A stretch of DNA of 64,000 bases, from contig NZ_JAUZQD010000010.1 of assembly GCF_030709675.1 (NCBI RefSeq), forward strand, positions 1 through 64,000. The letters are read 5' to 3'. Position 1 is the first letter of the stretch. Each line of letters begins with the position of its first letter. The position numbers were made by a program, and so were the translations under genes. Below are positions 42,959-51,827 of this stretch, in pieces. Under the pieces are notes generated by a model. The model worked only from the letters and a program-made list of their open reading frames with translations, made no database searches and had not been told where the DNA came from. This stretch comes from Symbioplanes lichenis (lineage in GTDB: Bacteria > Actinomycetota > Actinomycetes > Mycobacteriales > Micromonosporaceae).

Positions 42959-44566
42959 TTGCTGATTCCCCGCCCCCTCTCGCTCGTTCCTGGAACCGGT
43001 TCCCTCACACTGACAGCTGATTCCAGTGTGTCGGCTCCCGCCGCGCTCGGCGGTGTTCTGGCGTGGCTGCAACAGATGCTGCGACCCGCCACCGGGTTGC
43101 CCTTCCCTGCGGTGGCGCACGGCACGATCGCTCTGGGAACAGATGCTGGAATCGGTTCCGAGGCGTTCCAGCTCGACGTCACCGTGGACGGTGTCACCAT
43201 CGTCGGCGGCGACGCGGCCGGGGTTTTCTACGGCTGTCAGGCGTTGCTGCAGCTGTTGCCGCCCGCGATCTACCGGCGCGCCGCGGTGGCGGGAGTCTCG
43301 TGGACCGTGCCCGTCTGCCGGGTCGACGACGCGCCCCGCTTCGCCTGGCGCGGGGCGATGCTCGACGTGGCCCGGCACTTCCTGCCCAAGCACGACGTGC
43401 TGCGCTTCCTCGACCTCATGGCGGCGCACCGGCTCAACACGTTGCACTGGCACCTGACCGACGACCAGGGGTGGCGACTGGAGATCAAGCGCTATCCCCG
43501 GCTGACGGAGATCGGGGCGTGGCGGCGGGAAAGTCAGGTCGGGGCGGCGCGCGACGCCCCGGGGGACGGGCGGCCGCACGGGGGCTTCTACACCCAGGAC
43601 GACGTACGGGAAATCGTCGCCTATGCCGCCGAGCGGTTCATCACCGTGGTCCCCGAGATCGAGTCGCCGGGACACGTGCAGGCGGCGCTGGCGGCGTACC
43701 CGGAACTCGGGGTGACCCGGCAGCCGCAGGAAGTCTGGACGCGCTGGGGCATCAGCAGCAACGTCCTGGACATCAGCTCGTCCACCGTGGACTTTTTCCG
43801 CAACGTCCTCGACGAAGTGCTGGAACTTTTCCCGTCACGCTGGATCGGCGTCGGCGGCGACGAGTGCCCCCAAGACCAGTGGCGGGCCGACCCGCTGATC
43901 GGGGAGCGCCTGGCCGGCCTCGGGCTGACGAGCGTGGAGGAGCTGCCGTCCTGGTTCGTCCGCCGGCTCGACGACCACCTGACCGCCGCCGGCCGCCGCG
44001 TCTTCGGCTGGGACGAGATCCTCGAGGGCGACCTCGCCCCGGGCACCACCGTCGCCTCCTGGCGCGGCATGGCCGGAGCCGTCGCCGCCGCCCGCCGCGG
44101 CTACGACGTGGTGGCGTGCCCGGACGACCTCGTCTACCTGGACTACCGCCAGTCCGAGTCGCCCGAGGAACCGATTCCCGTCGCGATCCCGCTGACCGTG
44201 CGCGACGTGTACGCCTTCGACCCCGTACCCCCGTCATTGACCGCGGCCGAGGCCCGTCACGTCCTCGGCGGCCAGGCCAACATCTGGACCGAGCACGCCG
44301 ACTCCCCGCGCACGATCGACTATCTCGTCTTCCCGCGCCTGTGCGCGGTCGCGGAAGCGTTGTGGAGCACCGCCGATCGCGACTTCGACAACTTCTGGAA
44401 CCGGTTGCAGACGCACCTGGCCCGGCTCGACGCGCTGGGCGTCGAGTACCGCCGCAGCGACGGCCCCCAGCCCTGGCAACGCCGCCCGGGCGTCCCCGGC
44501 CGCCCCGACACCCGCGAACAACGCGCCGCCCACATCGCCCGCCTGGTGGCCAACATTCAGGTCTAG
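42959..44566 (+). CDS. GH20 beta-N-acetylhexosaminidase (intracellular)
   Basis: A 535-aa enzyme that removes terminal GlcNAc or GalNAc from oligosaccharides. The N-terminal GH20b domain (about 1-120) precedes the catalytic barrel, which starts FAWRGAMLDVARHF and carries HWHLTDDQGWRLEI, PEIESPGH and the catalytic Asp-Glu pair D301/E302 in GVGGDECP. There is no signal peptide, so it should act on imported chito-oligosaccharides. TTG start 4 bp after the permease stop. Last gene of the importer operon; its 3' end is duplicated downstream. Confidence 0.92.
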   Translation: MLIPRPLSLVPGTGSLTLTADSSVSAPAALGGVLAWLQQMLRPATGLPFPAVAHGTIALGTDAGIGSEAFQLDVTVDGVTIVGGDAAGVFYGCQALLQLLPPAIYRRAAVAGVSWTVPVCRVDDAPRFAWRGAMLDVARHFLPKHDVLRFLDLMAAHRLNTLHWHLTDDQGWRLEIKRYPRLTEIGAWRRESQVGAARDAPGDGRPHGGFYTQDDVREIVAYAAERFITVVPEIESPGHVQAALAAYPELGVTRQPQEVWTRWGISSNVLDISSSTVDFFRNVLDEVLELFPSRWIGVGGDECPQDQWRADPLIGERLAGLGLTSVEELPSWFVRRLDDHLTAAGRRVFGWDEILEGDLAPGTTVASWRGMAGAVAAARRGYDVVACPDDLVYLDYRQSESPEEPIPVAIPLTVRDVYAFDPVPPSLTAAEARHVLGGQANIWTEHADSPRTIDYLVFPRLCAVAEALWSTADRDFDNFWNRLQTHLARLDALGVEYRRSDGPQPWQRRPGVPGRPDTREQRAAHIARLVANIQV

Positions 44567-44624
44567 CTCGGCTGCCGCATTGCCCCTTTGGTGGCAACAT
44601 TCAGGCTCGGTCCGGCTGCCGCAT
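44545..44624. repeat. Imperfect 45-bp-period duplication of the GH20 3' end
   Basis: The last codons and TAG stop of GH20 (44545-44580) are repeated at 44590-44624 with small insertions/deletions. Both copies contain the CAACATTCAGG core and end CGGCTGCCGCAT. The second copy lies beyond the stop and is not translated in frame. Confidence 0.85.
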
Positions 44625-44653
44625 CGTGGACGTTCGAGCTTCCGCCTCGCGGC

Positions 44654-44697
44654 GCGGTGCGAAAGGCCCGATACAACCCCGGTATCGGACCTTCCGC
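44654..44697. terminator. Terminator hairpin between GH20 and the FNT gene
   Basis: CCGATAC (44668-44674) pairs with GTATCGG (44682-44688), and the flanking AAGG / CCTT extend the stem with one mismatch. It lies between the ends of two convergent genes. Confidence 0.7.
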
Positions 44698-44757
44698 CCC
44701 ACTTGCGAGACGAAACCTGGACCACGCCGGCGACTCGCCTGATCCTCGGGACAGACC

Positions 44758-45570
44758 CTATTCAGGATCGTCGCGCAGGTACAGGTACCAGTAGGACGTG
44801 GCGACGAAGACCACCGCGCCCACCAGGTTGCCGGCGAAGGCGAAAGCCCAGTTGCGCAGAGTGTCGTCCCAGCCGAGGCCCGGCACCCCGGCGAAGATGG
44901 CGGCCGGCAGGAAGAACATGTTGGCGATCAGGTGGTCGAAGCCCATCGCGACGAACGCCATGATGGGGAAGAAGATGCCGAGGATCTTGCCGGCCACCGA
45001 ATCGGTGGCCAGCGAGATCCACACGGCCAGGCACACCAGCCAGTTGCAGCCGACCGCGCGCAGGAAGACCTGCCAGTTCGTCTCGTGCAGCCCCTTGGCC
45101 TCGGCGATCACGGCCAGCCGCTCGTAGGCCAGGGCGCCCGGGGTGCCCGCCTCGCTGCCGAGGCCGCCGACGACGCCGGTCTGCACGGCGAGGAAATAGG
45201 CGACGAAGACCGCGCCGGCCAGGTTGCCGACGAGCACCAGCGGGAAGTTGCGGAGCACGTCGCGCCAGGACAGCCGCCCGCGCATGGCGCCGATGGGCAC
45301 CAGCAGCATGTTGCCGGTGAGCAGGTGGGAGCCGGCGATCAGCACGAGCACCAGGCCGAGCGTGAAGGCCGCCCCGGTGAACAGCGTCGGCAGGCTACCC
45401 CAGATCGCGGGGGCGAGCCCGGCGGAGACGGTGATCGCCACCAGAGCGCCGAAGGCGATGTACGCCCCGGCGAGAAACGAGCCCACCAGCGTCTTGTCCC
45501 AGCGCAAGGCGGCCTTCTCGACGCCGCTGTCCACGGCGGCGCGGGCGATCTCCGGTGGTTTCCGGACCAT
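44758..45570 (-). CDS. Formate/nitrite transporter (FNT) family channel
   Basis: A 270-aa integral membrane protein with six helices. FNT signatures include GSFLAGAYIAFGALVAI, LLTGNMLLVPIGAM, the NLAGAVFVAYFL helix break, CNWLVCLAVWI with the central-pore region, and GFDHLIANMFFLPA. It would conduct formate, nitrite or a related small anion through a pentameric channel. It is not adjacent to formate or nitrite enzymes, so the substrate is open. Confidence 0.9.
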   Translation of the reverse strand: MVRKPPEIARAAVDSGVEKAALRWDKTLVGSFLAGAYIAFGALVAITVSAGLAPAIWGSLPTLFTGAAFTLGLVLVLIAGSHLLTGNMLLVPIGAMRGRLSWRDVLRNFPLVLVGNLAGAVFVAYFLAVQTGVVGGLGSEAGTPGALAYERLAVIAEAKGLHETNWQVFLRAVGCNWLVCLAVWISLATDSVAGKILGIFFPIMAFVAMGFDHLIANMFFLPAAIFAGVPGLGWDDTLRNWAFAFAGNLVGAVVFVATSYWYLYLRDDPE

Positions 45571-45741
45571 CCGGGGTGCCTACCCGGCGCCGGATCGGCC
45601 ACGCCGGCGGCGCTGTGCACATGGTGCGCGTTCCTCCGAAGAGTGACACGGCCCCCTGGGGTCATTGTCCGGGTGTGACCGATTTCGGTCGGGGGTAGAT
45701 CACCTGGCATCGGACGAACGCCCCCTGAGAGGAACACAACG

Positions 45742-46044
45742 ATGGCTACCGCAACCCACACCCCCGCCGCCCGCACCGCCGACGTGCCGGTCCGGCGCGC
45801 CCACGGCGAGGAGACCAAGCCGTCCTGGAAGACCACCGAGCTGATCGTCTACGTGCTCGCCGTGATCGGCGTGCTCGTGGCCTCCAACGTGGTGGGCGAC
45901 GGCGCGGCGGAGAACGGCGCCGACTACTTCGCCGCCGACAAGGCCTGGTGGTACATCACCCTGCTCACCATCGGTTACATGGTCAGCCGGGGCCTGGCGA
46001 AGGCCGGCAGCCGCAGCTCGGACCACGACTCGCGCACCCACTGA
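45742..46044 (+). CDS. Small membrane protein of unknown function
   Basis: A 100-aa protein that I do not recognise. A charged, proline-rich N-terminus (about 1-33) is followed by a hydrophobic helix (ELIVYVLAVIGVLVASNVV) and a weaker second one near 70-85 (WWYITLLTIGYMVS), with a Ser/Asp/His-rich tail. GAGAGGAA lies upstream of the ATG. It is 91 bp from the zinc alcohol dehydrogenase gene and possibly co-transcribed. Confidence 0.7.
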   Translation: MATATHTPAARTADVPVRRAHGEETKPSWKTTELIVYVLAVIGVLVASNVVGDGAAENGADYFAADKAWWYITLLTIGYMVSRGLAKAGSRSSDHDSRTH

Positions 46045-46135
46045 CCGCCGGGGCCCCGGCAGGATCGGGCGATTAGCCGCGATCCTGCCGGGTAGCCGGT
46101 CTCCCATCAACCGGCGGCAGATGTGGAGGCACGAC

Positions 46136-47275
46136 GTGCGAGCGATGGTGTACCGGGGCCCTTACCGGGTCCGGGCCGAGGAGAAGGACCGCCCGGCCAT
46201 CGAGCACCCCAACGACGCGATCGTCCGGGTGACCCGGGCGGCGATCTGCGGCTCCGACCTGCATCTTTATCACGGGCTCATGCCGGACACCCGGATCGGC
46301 ACGACCTTCGGGCACGAGTTCGTCGGCGTCGTCGACGAGGTCGGGCCGTCGGTGCGCAATCTTCAGGTCGGCGACCGCGTCATGGTGCCGTTCAACATCT
46401 TCTGCGGTACGTGCTACTTCTGCGCCCGCGGCCTCTACTCCAACTGTCACAACGTCAACCCCAACGCCACGGCGGTCGGCGGCATCTACGGCTACTCGCA
46501 CACGAGCGGCGGCTACGACGGCGGGCAGGCGGAGTACGTCCGCGTGCCCCTGGCCGACGCGGGGCCGAGCCTGATCCCCGACTGGCTGGACGAGGACGAC
46601 GCCGTCCTGCTCACCGACGCGCTGGCCACCGGCTATTTCGGGGCGCAGCTGGGCGACATCGCCGAGGGTGACGTCGTCGTGGTCCTGGGCGCCGGTCCGG
46701 TCGGGCTCTACGCGGCGAAGTCGGCCTGGCTCATGGGCGCCGGCCGCGTCATCGTCGTCGACCACCTGGACTATCGCCTGCGGAAGGCGGCCGAATTCGC
46801 CCATGCGGAGACCTGCAACTTCGCCGAGTACGACGACATCGTGGTGCACCTGAAGAAGATCACCGGCCATCTCGGGGCCGACGTCGTGATCGACGCGGTC
46901 GGCGCCGAGGCCGACGGGAACCTGACTCAGCACGTCACGTCGGCCAAGCTGAAACTGCAGGGCGGCTCGCCCGTCGCGCTCAACTGGGCGATCGACTCCG
47001 TACGCAAGGGCGGCACCATCTCGGTGATGGGCGCCTACGGCCCGCTCTTCAGCGCGGTCAAGTTCGGTGATGCCATGAACAAGGGCCTCACGCTGCGGAT
47101 GAACCAGTGCCCGGTCAAGCGGCAGTGGCCCCGGCTCTTCGAGCACATCAAGAACGGCTACCTCAAGCCGAGCGACATCGTGACGCACCGCATCCCCCTC
47201 GAACACATCGCCGAGGGCTACCACATCTTCTCGTCGAAGCTCGACGGCTGCATCAAGCCCCTGATCGTCTTCTAG
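46136..47275 (+). CDS. Zinc-dependent alcohol dehydrogenase (formaldehyde dehydrogenase-like)
   Basis: A 379-aa medium-chain dehydrogenase. The catalytic zinc site is CGSDLH plus GHEFVGVVDEVG; a structural-zinc loop has four cysteines in FCGTCYFCARGLYSNC. The Rossmann motif is VLGAGPVGLYAA. It resembles glutathione-independent formaldehyde dehydrogenase-like enzymes. The GTG at 46136 is chosen because GGAGG ends 6 bp before it; an ATG lies at 46145. The small gene of unknown function 9 bp downstream is probably co-transcribed. Confidence 0.88.
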   Translation: MRAMVYRGPYRVRAEEKDRPAIEHPNDAIVRVTRAAICGSDLHLYHGLMPDTRIGTTFGHEFVGVVDEVGPSVRNLQVGDRVMVPFNIFCGTCYFCARGLYSNCHNVNPNATAVGGIYGYSHTSGGYDGGQAEYVRVPLADAGPSLIPDWLDEDDAVLLTDALATGYFGAQLGDIAEGDVVVVLGAGPVGLYAAKSAWLMGAGRVIVVDHLDYRLRKAAEFAHAETCNFAEYDDIVVHLKKITGHLGADVVIDAVGAEADGNLTQHVTSAKLKLQGGSPVALNWAIDSVRKGGTISVMGAYGPLFSAVKFGDAMNKGLTLRMNQCPVKRQWPRLFEHIKNGYLKPSDIVTHRIPLEHIAEGYHIFSSKLDGCIKPLIVF

Positions 47276-47284
47276 GAGTGCGTC

Positions 47285-47824
47285 GTGCCCTACACCTCTG
47301 ACAAGCCGGAGAACGCCGAGACCAGCGAGCAGCTCCGGGCCCGCATCCCCGGCTGGGGCGCCGATCTCGACCCCGCCGACCGCCCGGCGGTGCCGCGTGA
47401 GCGCTTCGACCCGTCCGCCACCGGCGCCTGGTGGGACATCCCGGAGCAGCAGCCCGAGAAGTTCCCCCGGGAGCGCTCGATCGAGCACGCGCGGCTCACG
47501 CCGGTCTTCGGCACCGCCGCGCCGCCGAAGGGCGTTTCCGGCGCCATCCGCCGCTTCGCCTACAAGCGCTACAGCGAGGGCCGCGCCGCTCACTGGCTCC
47601 TGCTCGTCGCCGCCGACCGCGTCGACTCCGCGGGCAGCCGGCTGAGCGGCAAAATGCTGCTGCCGACAGTACGGGAGAAGCACCCGATCGCGTCCCGTCG
47701 CGGCAACCGCGTGGACGTACGCCATCAGGCCCTCGACCCGATCGTCGTCGCCGCGCCGTGGATGCTGGCGGGCGGCCTCGCGTACGTGCTGGCGCGCAGC
47801 ATCGTGCGGCACCGCGCGTCCTGA
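47285..47824 (+). CDS. Conserved-looking hypothetical protein with one membrane helix
   Basis: A 179-aa protein that I do not recognise. The N-terminal half is acidic/proline-rich (WGADLDPADRPAVPRERFD). The middle contains IRRFAYKRYSEGRAAHWLLL and a basic, Asp-containing region (REKHPIASRRGNRVDVRH). A C-terminal hydrophobic helix (APWMLAGGLAYVLARSIV) could anchor it. It begins 9 bp after the zinc alcohol dehydrogenase gene and is followed by a strong terminator, so the two make one operon. Confidence 0.75.
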   Translation: MPYTSDKPENAETSEQLRARIPGWGADLDPADRPAVPRERFDPSATGAWWDIPEQQPEKFPRERSIEHARLTPVFGTAAPPKGVSGAIRRFAYKRYSEGRAAHWLLLVAADRVDSAGSRLSGKMLLPTVREKHPIASRRGNRVDVRHQALDPIVVAAPWMLAGGLAYVLARSIVRHRAS

Positions 47825-47831
47825 TCCTCTC

Positions 47832-47890
47832 ACCATGGCCGTCCCTCGCCCGCCTCTCGGAGGCGGCGACGGACGGTCATGGTCTTTTTT
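47832..47890 (+). terminator. Rho-independent terminator with T tract
   Basis: ACCATGGCCGTCC (47832-47844) pairs with GGACGGTCATGGT (47871-47883). An inner CGCCTC/GAGGCG hairpin and a run of six T follow at 47885-47890. It ends the zinc alcohol dehydrogenase operon. Confidence 0.92.
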
Positions 47891-48043
47891 GACGAAGTCG
47901 AGAACGGATATCGATCGGGGTAGCTGGATGGCGGTCCGCGTCGTAAGGTGACCAACCGGCGCCGGTGACCTCTCGGTTACTGCCCGTTGTCGGCGGATTC
48001 TGCCCTGAGTGTCCATTGTGTACTGACGTGCGGAGGGATCCGG

Positions 48044-48820
48044 ATGACGACCCCCGGGCGGCTGCCCGTGGCCGACGAGCTCTGGCTGGCCGCGCACGAC
48101 AACCTGCCGCGCCGGTCCGTCGTCCGGCCCGAGACCCTGGCTCTGGGCCTGGCCGGGGCACTGCTCGCGGAGCTCGCCGGGCTGAGCCGGATCGCGATCG
48201 AGCCGCAGACCGCCGACGAGGGCGCCCGGGTGCGGCTGCGGGCACCGGGCGACTGCGGGCACCTCGGCGCCGAACAGGGGTGTGCGACGTGCGCGCGGGT
48301 GCAGTGGCGGCTCGACCCCGCGCAGCACGCCGTGTTCGCGGGGCTCGGGGCGCGGCTGGAGCACGTACGCCGCAGCGGGGTGGACCGCAACCGGGTGCCC
48401 AGCCAGGACCTGTCGACCTGGTTGCGCCACCTGCAGGAGCCCGCCGACCGGCAGTACCTGGGCGGGCCGGTCACCACTTTGGTCGAGCACCGCCTCGCCG
48501 CCGGCGGGCTCGTGGAGCAGGTCGAGCGCGGCCTCGTCCGCAAGCGCCTCGGCTGGCAGCCGCGCGACATGGTGCTCACCGGGAGCGCCGTCAAGACGAT
48601 CAGCCAGCGGTTCCGGGCCGGCGCCGGCCTCACCCCGGAGGACCTGCTGCTCGCCGGGCTCGTCTTCGCCATCGGCCTGGACGCCCGGGCCTTCGACCTG
48701 CTCCGGGGCGGTCAGCGCGACGAGCTGCGCCGCCGGGCCCTGCTCGGGCTGCCCCCGCCGGTCCAGGCGCTGCTGCTCACCACCCAGAACCTGCACCACA
48801 AAACCATCCTGATCCGCTGA
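48044..48820 (+). CDS. GPP34 (GOLPH3-like) family phosphoprotein
   Basis: A 258-aa protein of the GPP34/Vps74-like family, widespread in actinobacteria with unknown role. Typical features are LPVADELWLAAHDN at the start, LALGLAGALLAELAGL, LVEQVERGLVRKRLGW and a final LLLTTQNLHHKTIL. In eukaryotes the family binds phosphoinositides and Golgi enzymes; in bacteria nothing comparable is settled. ATG at 48044 with GGAGG 7 bp upstream. Followed after 18 bp by the APC permease, perhaps co-transcribed. Confidence 0.88.
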   Translation: MTTPGRLPVADELWLAAHDNLPRRSVVRPETLALGLAGALLAELAGLSRIAIEPQTADEGARVRLRAPGDCGHLGAEQGCATCARVQWRLDPAQHAVFAGLGARLEHVRRSGVDRNRVPSQDLSTWLRHLQEPADRQYLGGPVTTLVEHRLAAGGLVEQVERGLVRKRLGWQPRDMVLTGSAVKTISQRFRAGAGLTPEDLLLAGLVFAIGLDARAFDLLRGGQRDELRRRALLGLPPPVQALLLTTQNLHHKTILIR

Positions 48821-48838
48821 TCCCCCTCAAGGAGTCCC

Positions 48839-50347
48839 GTGCCTCCCGTCACCACCGACATGGCGCTCGCCCCCGGGCGCATGGGCGCGCCCGGCATAGG
48901 CCTGGCCATCGCCTCGTCCGTCGCCCCGCTGACCGTCGTCGCCGGCGTCGTCACGACCGGCCTGGCCGTCACCGGTCTCACCGCCGTGTCCGCCGCGATG
49001 ATCGCCCTGGCCGCCAGCCTGATCGTCTTCTCGATCGGCTACCTCGCGATGGCCCGGCACATCCCCAACGCGGGCGCCTTCTACGCCTACATCGCCAAGG
49101 GCATCGGCCGCCCGGTCGGCGTCGGATCGTCACTGATCGCCCTGCTGGCGTACAACTGCTTCCAGATCGCCTCGTACGGGGGCCTGGGCGCGATCGCCGC
49201 GCCCCTGGTCTCCGAGTGGGTGGGCGCCGAGGTCCCGTGGTGGGCGCTGGCGCTGCTGGTCTGGGCCGTCGTCACCTGGCTCGGCCGGCGCGACGTCAAG
49301 GTCTCCGAGCGGGTCCTCGCCGTGCTGGTGATCTCCGAGACGCTGCTGGTCGTCGTCTACTGCCTGGCCATCGTGGCCGCCGGCGACTTCACCTTCTCCG
49401 CCGCGCCGTTCTCCGCCTCCGCCCTCTTCCACTCCGGCGGCGGCGCGCTGCTGGCGATCGGGGCCACCGCCTTCGCCGGCGTCGAGCAGGGCGCCGTCTA
49501 TGTGGAGGAGGCCCGCGACCCGAAGCGCTCGGTGCCCCGGGCGACGATCGCCACCATCGTGATCATCGGCGTGCTCTACGCGCTGGCCAGCTGGATCCAG
49601 ATCTCCGCCGCCGGCGACCAGGTCGTCGACCGGGCGGCCGCCGAGGGCCCCAACCTCTTCTTCAACCTGGCCGCCGTCACCATCGGCGACAACGCCGTGG
49701 ACATCGGCACCATCCTCTTCGCGACCTCGCTGGCCGCGGCCATGATCGCTTTCCACAACATCATCGCCCGGTACGCCTTCGCGCTGGGCCGCGAGGGTGT
49801 GCTGCCGCGCGCCTTCGCCCGTACGGTCGGTGGCGCCCCGCGCGTCGCCTCGCACGCGCAGTCGGCCCTCGCCCTGGCCGTCATCGTGCTCTTCGCGGTC
49901 GCCGGCTGGGACCCGCTCGTGCAGCTCTTCTTCTGGGGCGGCACCACAGGCGGCGTCGGCGTCCTGCTGCTCATCACCATGACCGGCCTCGCCGTCCTCG
50001 GCTACTTCGGCCGCGACCGCCACGGCGAATCCCTGTGGACCGCCCGCGTCGCCCCGGCCGTCGCCGTCGTCCTGACCATGGCCATCAGCGTCTTCGTCGT
50101 CGACAACCTCAGCACCCTGTACGGCGTCGAGCCCGGCACCGGTCCCGCCTTCTGGATGCCCCTGGTCGCCGTGGTCCTGTTCGTCGCCGGCCTGGCCCGG
50201 GCCTGGTACCTCCGCGCCCGCCGCCCCGCCCTCTACCTCGGCATCGGCCTGGGCCCGGACAGCGCGGCCGCCGTGGCCCGCGACGGCGACTTCGCCGACA
50301 TCCTCGCCGACCAGTCCGCCGGCCGCCACGGCGAGGAGGTCCGCTGA
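48839..50347 (+). CDS. APC family amino acid permease
   Basis: A 502-aa permease with about 12 helices in the LeuT-like APC fold. Helix 1 carries IASSVAPLTVVAGVV, helix 3 NAGAFYAYIAKGIGRPVG, and helix 6 ATAFAGVEQGAVYVEEARDP, all typical of amino acid/polyamine antiporters or symporters. GTG start with AAGGAG. The stop TGA overlaps the next gene's ATG by one base (TGATG), so the GNAT enzyme is translationally coupled. Confidence 0.9.
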   Translation: MPPVTTDMALAPGRMGAPGIGLAIASSVAPLTVVAGVVTTGLAVTGLTAVSAAMIALAASLIVFSIGYLAMARHIPNAGAFYAYIAKGIGRPVGVGSSLIALLAYNCFQIASYGGLGAIAAPLVSEWVGAEVPWWALALLVWAVVTWLGRRDVKVSERVLAVLVISETLLVVVYCLAIVAAGDFTFSAAPFSASALFHSGGGALLAIGATAFAGVEQGAVYVEEARDPKRSVPRATIATIVIIGVLYALASWIQISAAGDQVVDRAAAEGPNLFFNLAAVTIGDNAVDIGTILFATSLAAAMIAFHNIIARYAFALGREGVLPRAFARTVGGAPRVASHAQSALALAVIVLFAVAGWDPLVQLFFWGGTTGGVGVLLLITMTGLAVLGYFGRDRHGESLWTARVAPAVAVVLTMAISVFVVDNLSTLYGVEPGTGPAFWMPLVAVVLFVAGLARAWYLRARRPALYLGIGLGPDSAAAVARDGDFADILADQSAGRHGEEVR

Positions 50348-50937
50348 TGTTCCGCACCCTGCCCGGCGACGCCGAGGCCCGCCCGGTCGCCGAGCTCCTC
50401 GGCGTGGTCTTCGACGACTCCGAGATCAACCACTGGCTCGTCGACGGCCCCGCCCCCGAGCGCCTCGACCGCATGACCGCCTGGTTCGAGATCCTCGTCC
50501 GCCACGCCCTCACCGGCGCCGGCCAGGTGGTCGTCGCCGACAGCGCGGGCGGTGACTCCCCGTACGCCGCCGCCGCGGTCTGGTTCGACCGCACCGGCGA
50601 AGCCACCGAGCCGGAGAACTACGCCGAGCTCACCGCCAAGGCCGCGGGCCCCCACCTCGCCCGCTTCCAGGCACTCGACGAGGTCTTCGACGAGCACCAC
50701 CCCACGGAGCCCCACCAGCACCTGGCCTTCCTGGTCGCCCAGCCGCAGCGGACCGGCCTGGGCAGCAAGCTGCTGCACCACACGACCAGCCGCCTCACCG
50801 TCCCGGTCTACCTCGAGGCCACCAGCGAGGACAGCCGCCGCCTCTACGAAACCCGCCACGGCTTCGACCGCATGAACCCACCCGAGATCCGCCCCGCCGG
50901 CAACGGACCCGCCTTCCACCGCATGTGGCGCCCGTAG
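50347..50937 (+). CDS. GNAT family N-acetyltransferase
   Basis: A 196-aa acetyltransferase. The acetyl-CoA binding region is LAFLVAQPQRTGLGSKLLHH, with motif B near VYLEATSEDSRRLYETRHGF. The start has a mixed region around NHWLVDGPAPERL. Coupled to the APC permease, so the acceptor may be an amino acid or amine imported by it; that is inference. A strong hairpin follows the gene. Confidence 0.88.
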   Translation: MFRTLPGDAEARPVAELLGVVFDDSEINHWLVDGPAPERLDRMTAWFEILVRHALTGAGQVVVADSAGGDSPYAAAAVWFDRTGEATEPENYAELTAKAAGPHLARFQALDEVFDEHHPTEPHQHLAFLVAQPQRTGLGSKLLHHTTSRLTVPVYLEATSEDSRRLYETRHGFDRMNPPEIRPAGNGPAFHRMWRP

Positions 50938-50951
50938 GTCGTGGACCGGCA

Positions 50952-50991
50952 CCAGGGCCGGCCGGCTCGTGCCCGGCCCGGCCGGCCCTGG
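50952..50991. terminator. Bidirectional hairpin between GNAT and SDR genes
   Basis: CCAGGGCCGGCCGG (50952-50965) pairs perfectly with CCGGCCGGCCCTGG (50978-50991) around a 12-base loop, between convergent genes. Confidence 0.88.
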
Positions 50992-51018
50992 CCGCCACCG
51001 CGACATCGGCTCGCCGCC

Positions 51019-51774
51019 TCAGAGGTTGTAGCCGCCCGACACCTCGATGTCCTGAGCGGTGATCCAGGCGAGGTCGTCGCTCAGCAGGGCCGCGATCACC
51101 CGGCCGACGTCGTCGGGTTCGCCGAGGCGGCCGAGGGCGGTGCGGGCGGCCAGCGCCGGGATCACCTCCGGGTGGTGCTCGAAGGCGTTGCCGGCGATGC
51201 GGGTGCGGGTGGAGCCGGGGGAGACGGCGTTGACGCGGATGCCGCGGGGGCTCAGCTCCTTGGCGAGGTAGCGGGTGAGCACCGCCAGTCCGCCCTTCAT
51301 CGTGCCGTACGCGGAATAGCCCGCCTCCAGCCCGGCGAAGGTTGCCGCGTTGCTCGTCACGTTGACGACGGCGCCGCCATCGGTCAGCAGCGGGAGCAGG
51401 GTCTGAGTGAGGAAGTACGGGCCCTTGAGCAGCACCCGCATCAGGGAGTCGAAGAGCTCCTCGGACGTGTCGGCGAAGGGCGCCATTCCGCTGGCGCCGG
51501 CGTTGTTGACGAGGTAGTCCACGGTGTCCCGGTCCCAGACTCGTAGTGCCGACAGCACCTCGTCGCGGAAGGCCGGGAAGAGCGACGACTCGCCCACGTC
51601 CACCGGCAGCGCGACGGCCTTGCCGCCCTCGCGCTCGATCGTGGCGACCGTGTCGAGGGCGCCCGCGCGATTGCCTTGATAGGTGAGGATGACGCCCGTG
51701 CCGCGCCGGGCGATCTGGACGGCGGCGCTCTGCCCGATGCCGGAGCTGGCCCCGGTGACGACGGCGACCCTCAC
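51019..51774 (-). CDS. SDR family oxidoreductase
   Basis: A classical SDR, 251 aa: TGASSGIGQ Rossmann motif at about residue 7, NNAGASG, the catalytic serine in VTSNAA, YSAYGTMKGG with Tyr/Lys, and the FabG-like C-terminus ITAQDIEVSGGYNL. GTG start at 51774 overlapping the stop of an 18-codon mini-ORF (GTGA). Last gene of the minus-strand operon monooxygenase - esterase - SDR, opposite an AraC regulator. Confidence 0.9.
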   Translation of the reverse strand: MRVAVVTGASSGIGQSAAVQIARRGTGVILTYQGNRAGALDTVATIEREGGKAVALPVDVGESSLFPAFRDEVLSALRVWDRDTVDYLVNNAGASGMAPFADTSEELFDSLMRVLLKGPYFLTQTLLPLLTDGGAVVNVTSNAATFAGLEAGYSAYGTMKGGLAVLTRYLAKELSPRGIRVNAVSPGSTRTRIAGNAFEHHPEVIPALAARTALGRLGEPDDVGRVIAALLSDDLAWITAQDIEVSGGYNL

Positions 51775-51827
51775 GATTGACCCTCCAGGACGTGCGTCGG
51801 AAAGACGGTGACGACGGCGACTTTCAT
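51771..51827 (-). other. 18-codon mini-ORF made by a stop/start junction duplication
   Basis: MKVAVVTVFPTHVLEGQS starts with an ATG overlapping the esterase stop (ATGA) and ends with a stop overlapping the SDR GTG (GTGA). Its first seven residues copy the SDR N-terminus MRVAVVT, and its end copies the esterase C-terminal bases with their ribosome site. It arose from a tandem duplication of the original junction, with a period of about 54 bp. Whether it is translated is unknown. Confidence 0.75.

Noticed and set aside
42993..43004. GGAACCGGTTCC palindrome near the GH20 start, with a similar GGAATCGGTTCC at 43148
   Set aside because: Both are inside coding sequence and encode ordinary residues; no promoter is expected between these overlapping operon genes.
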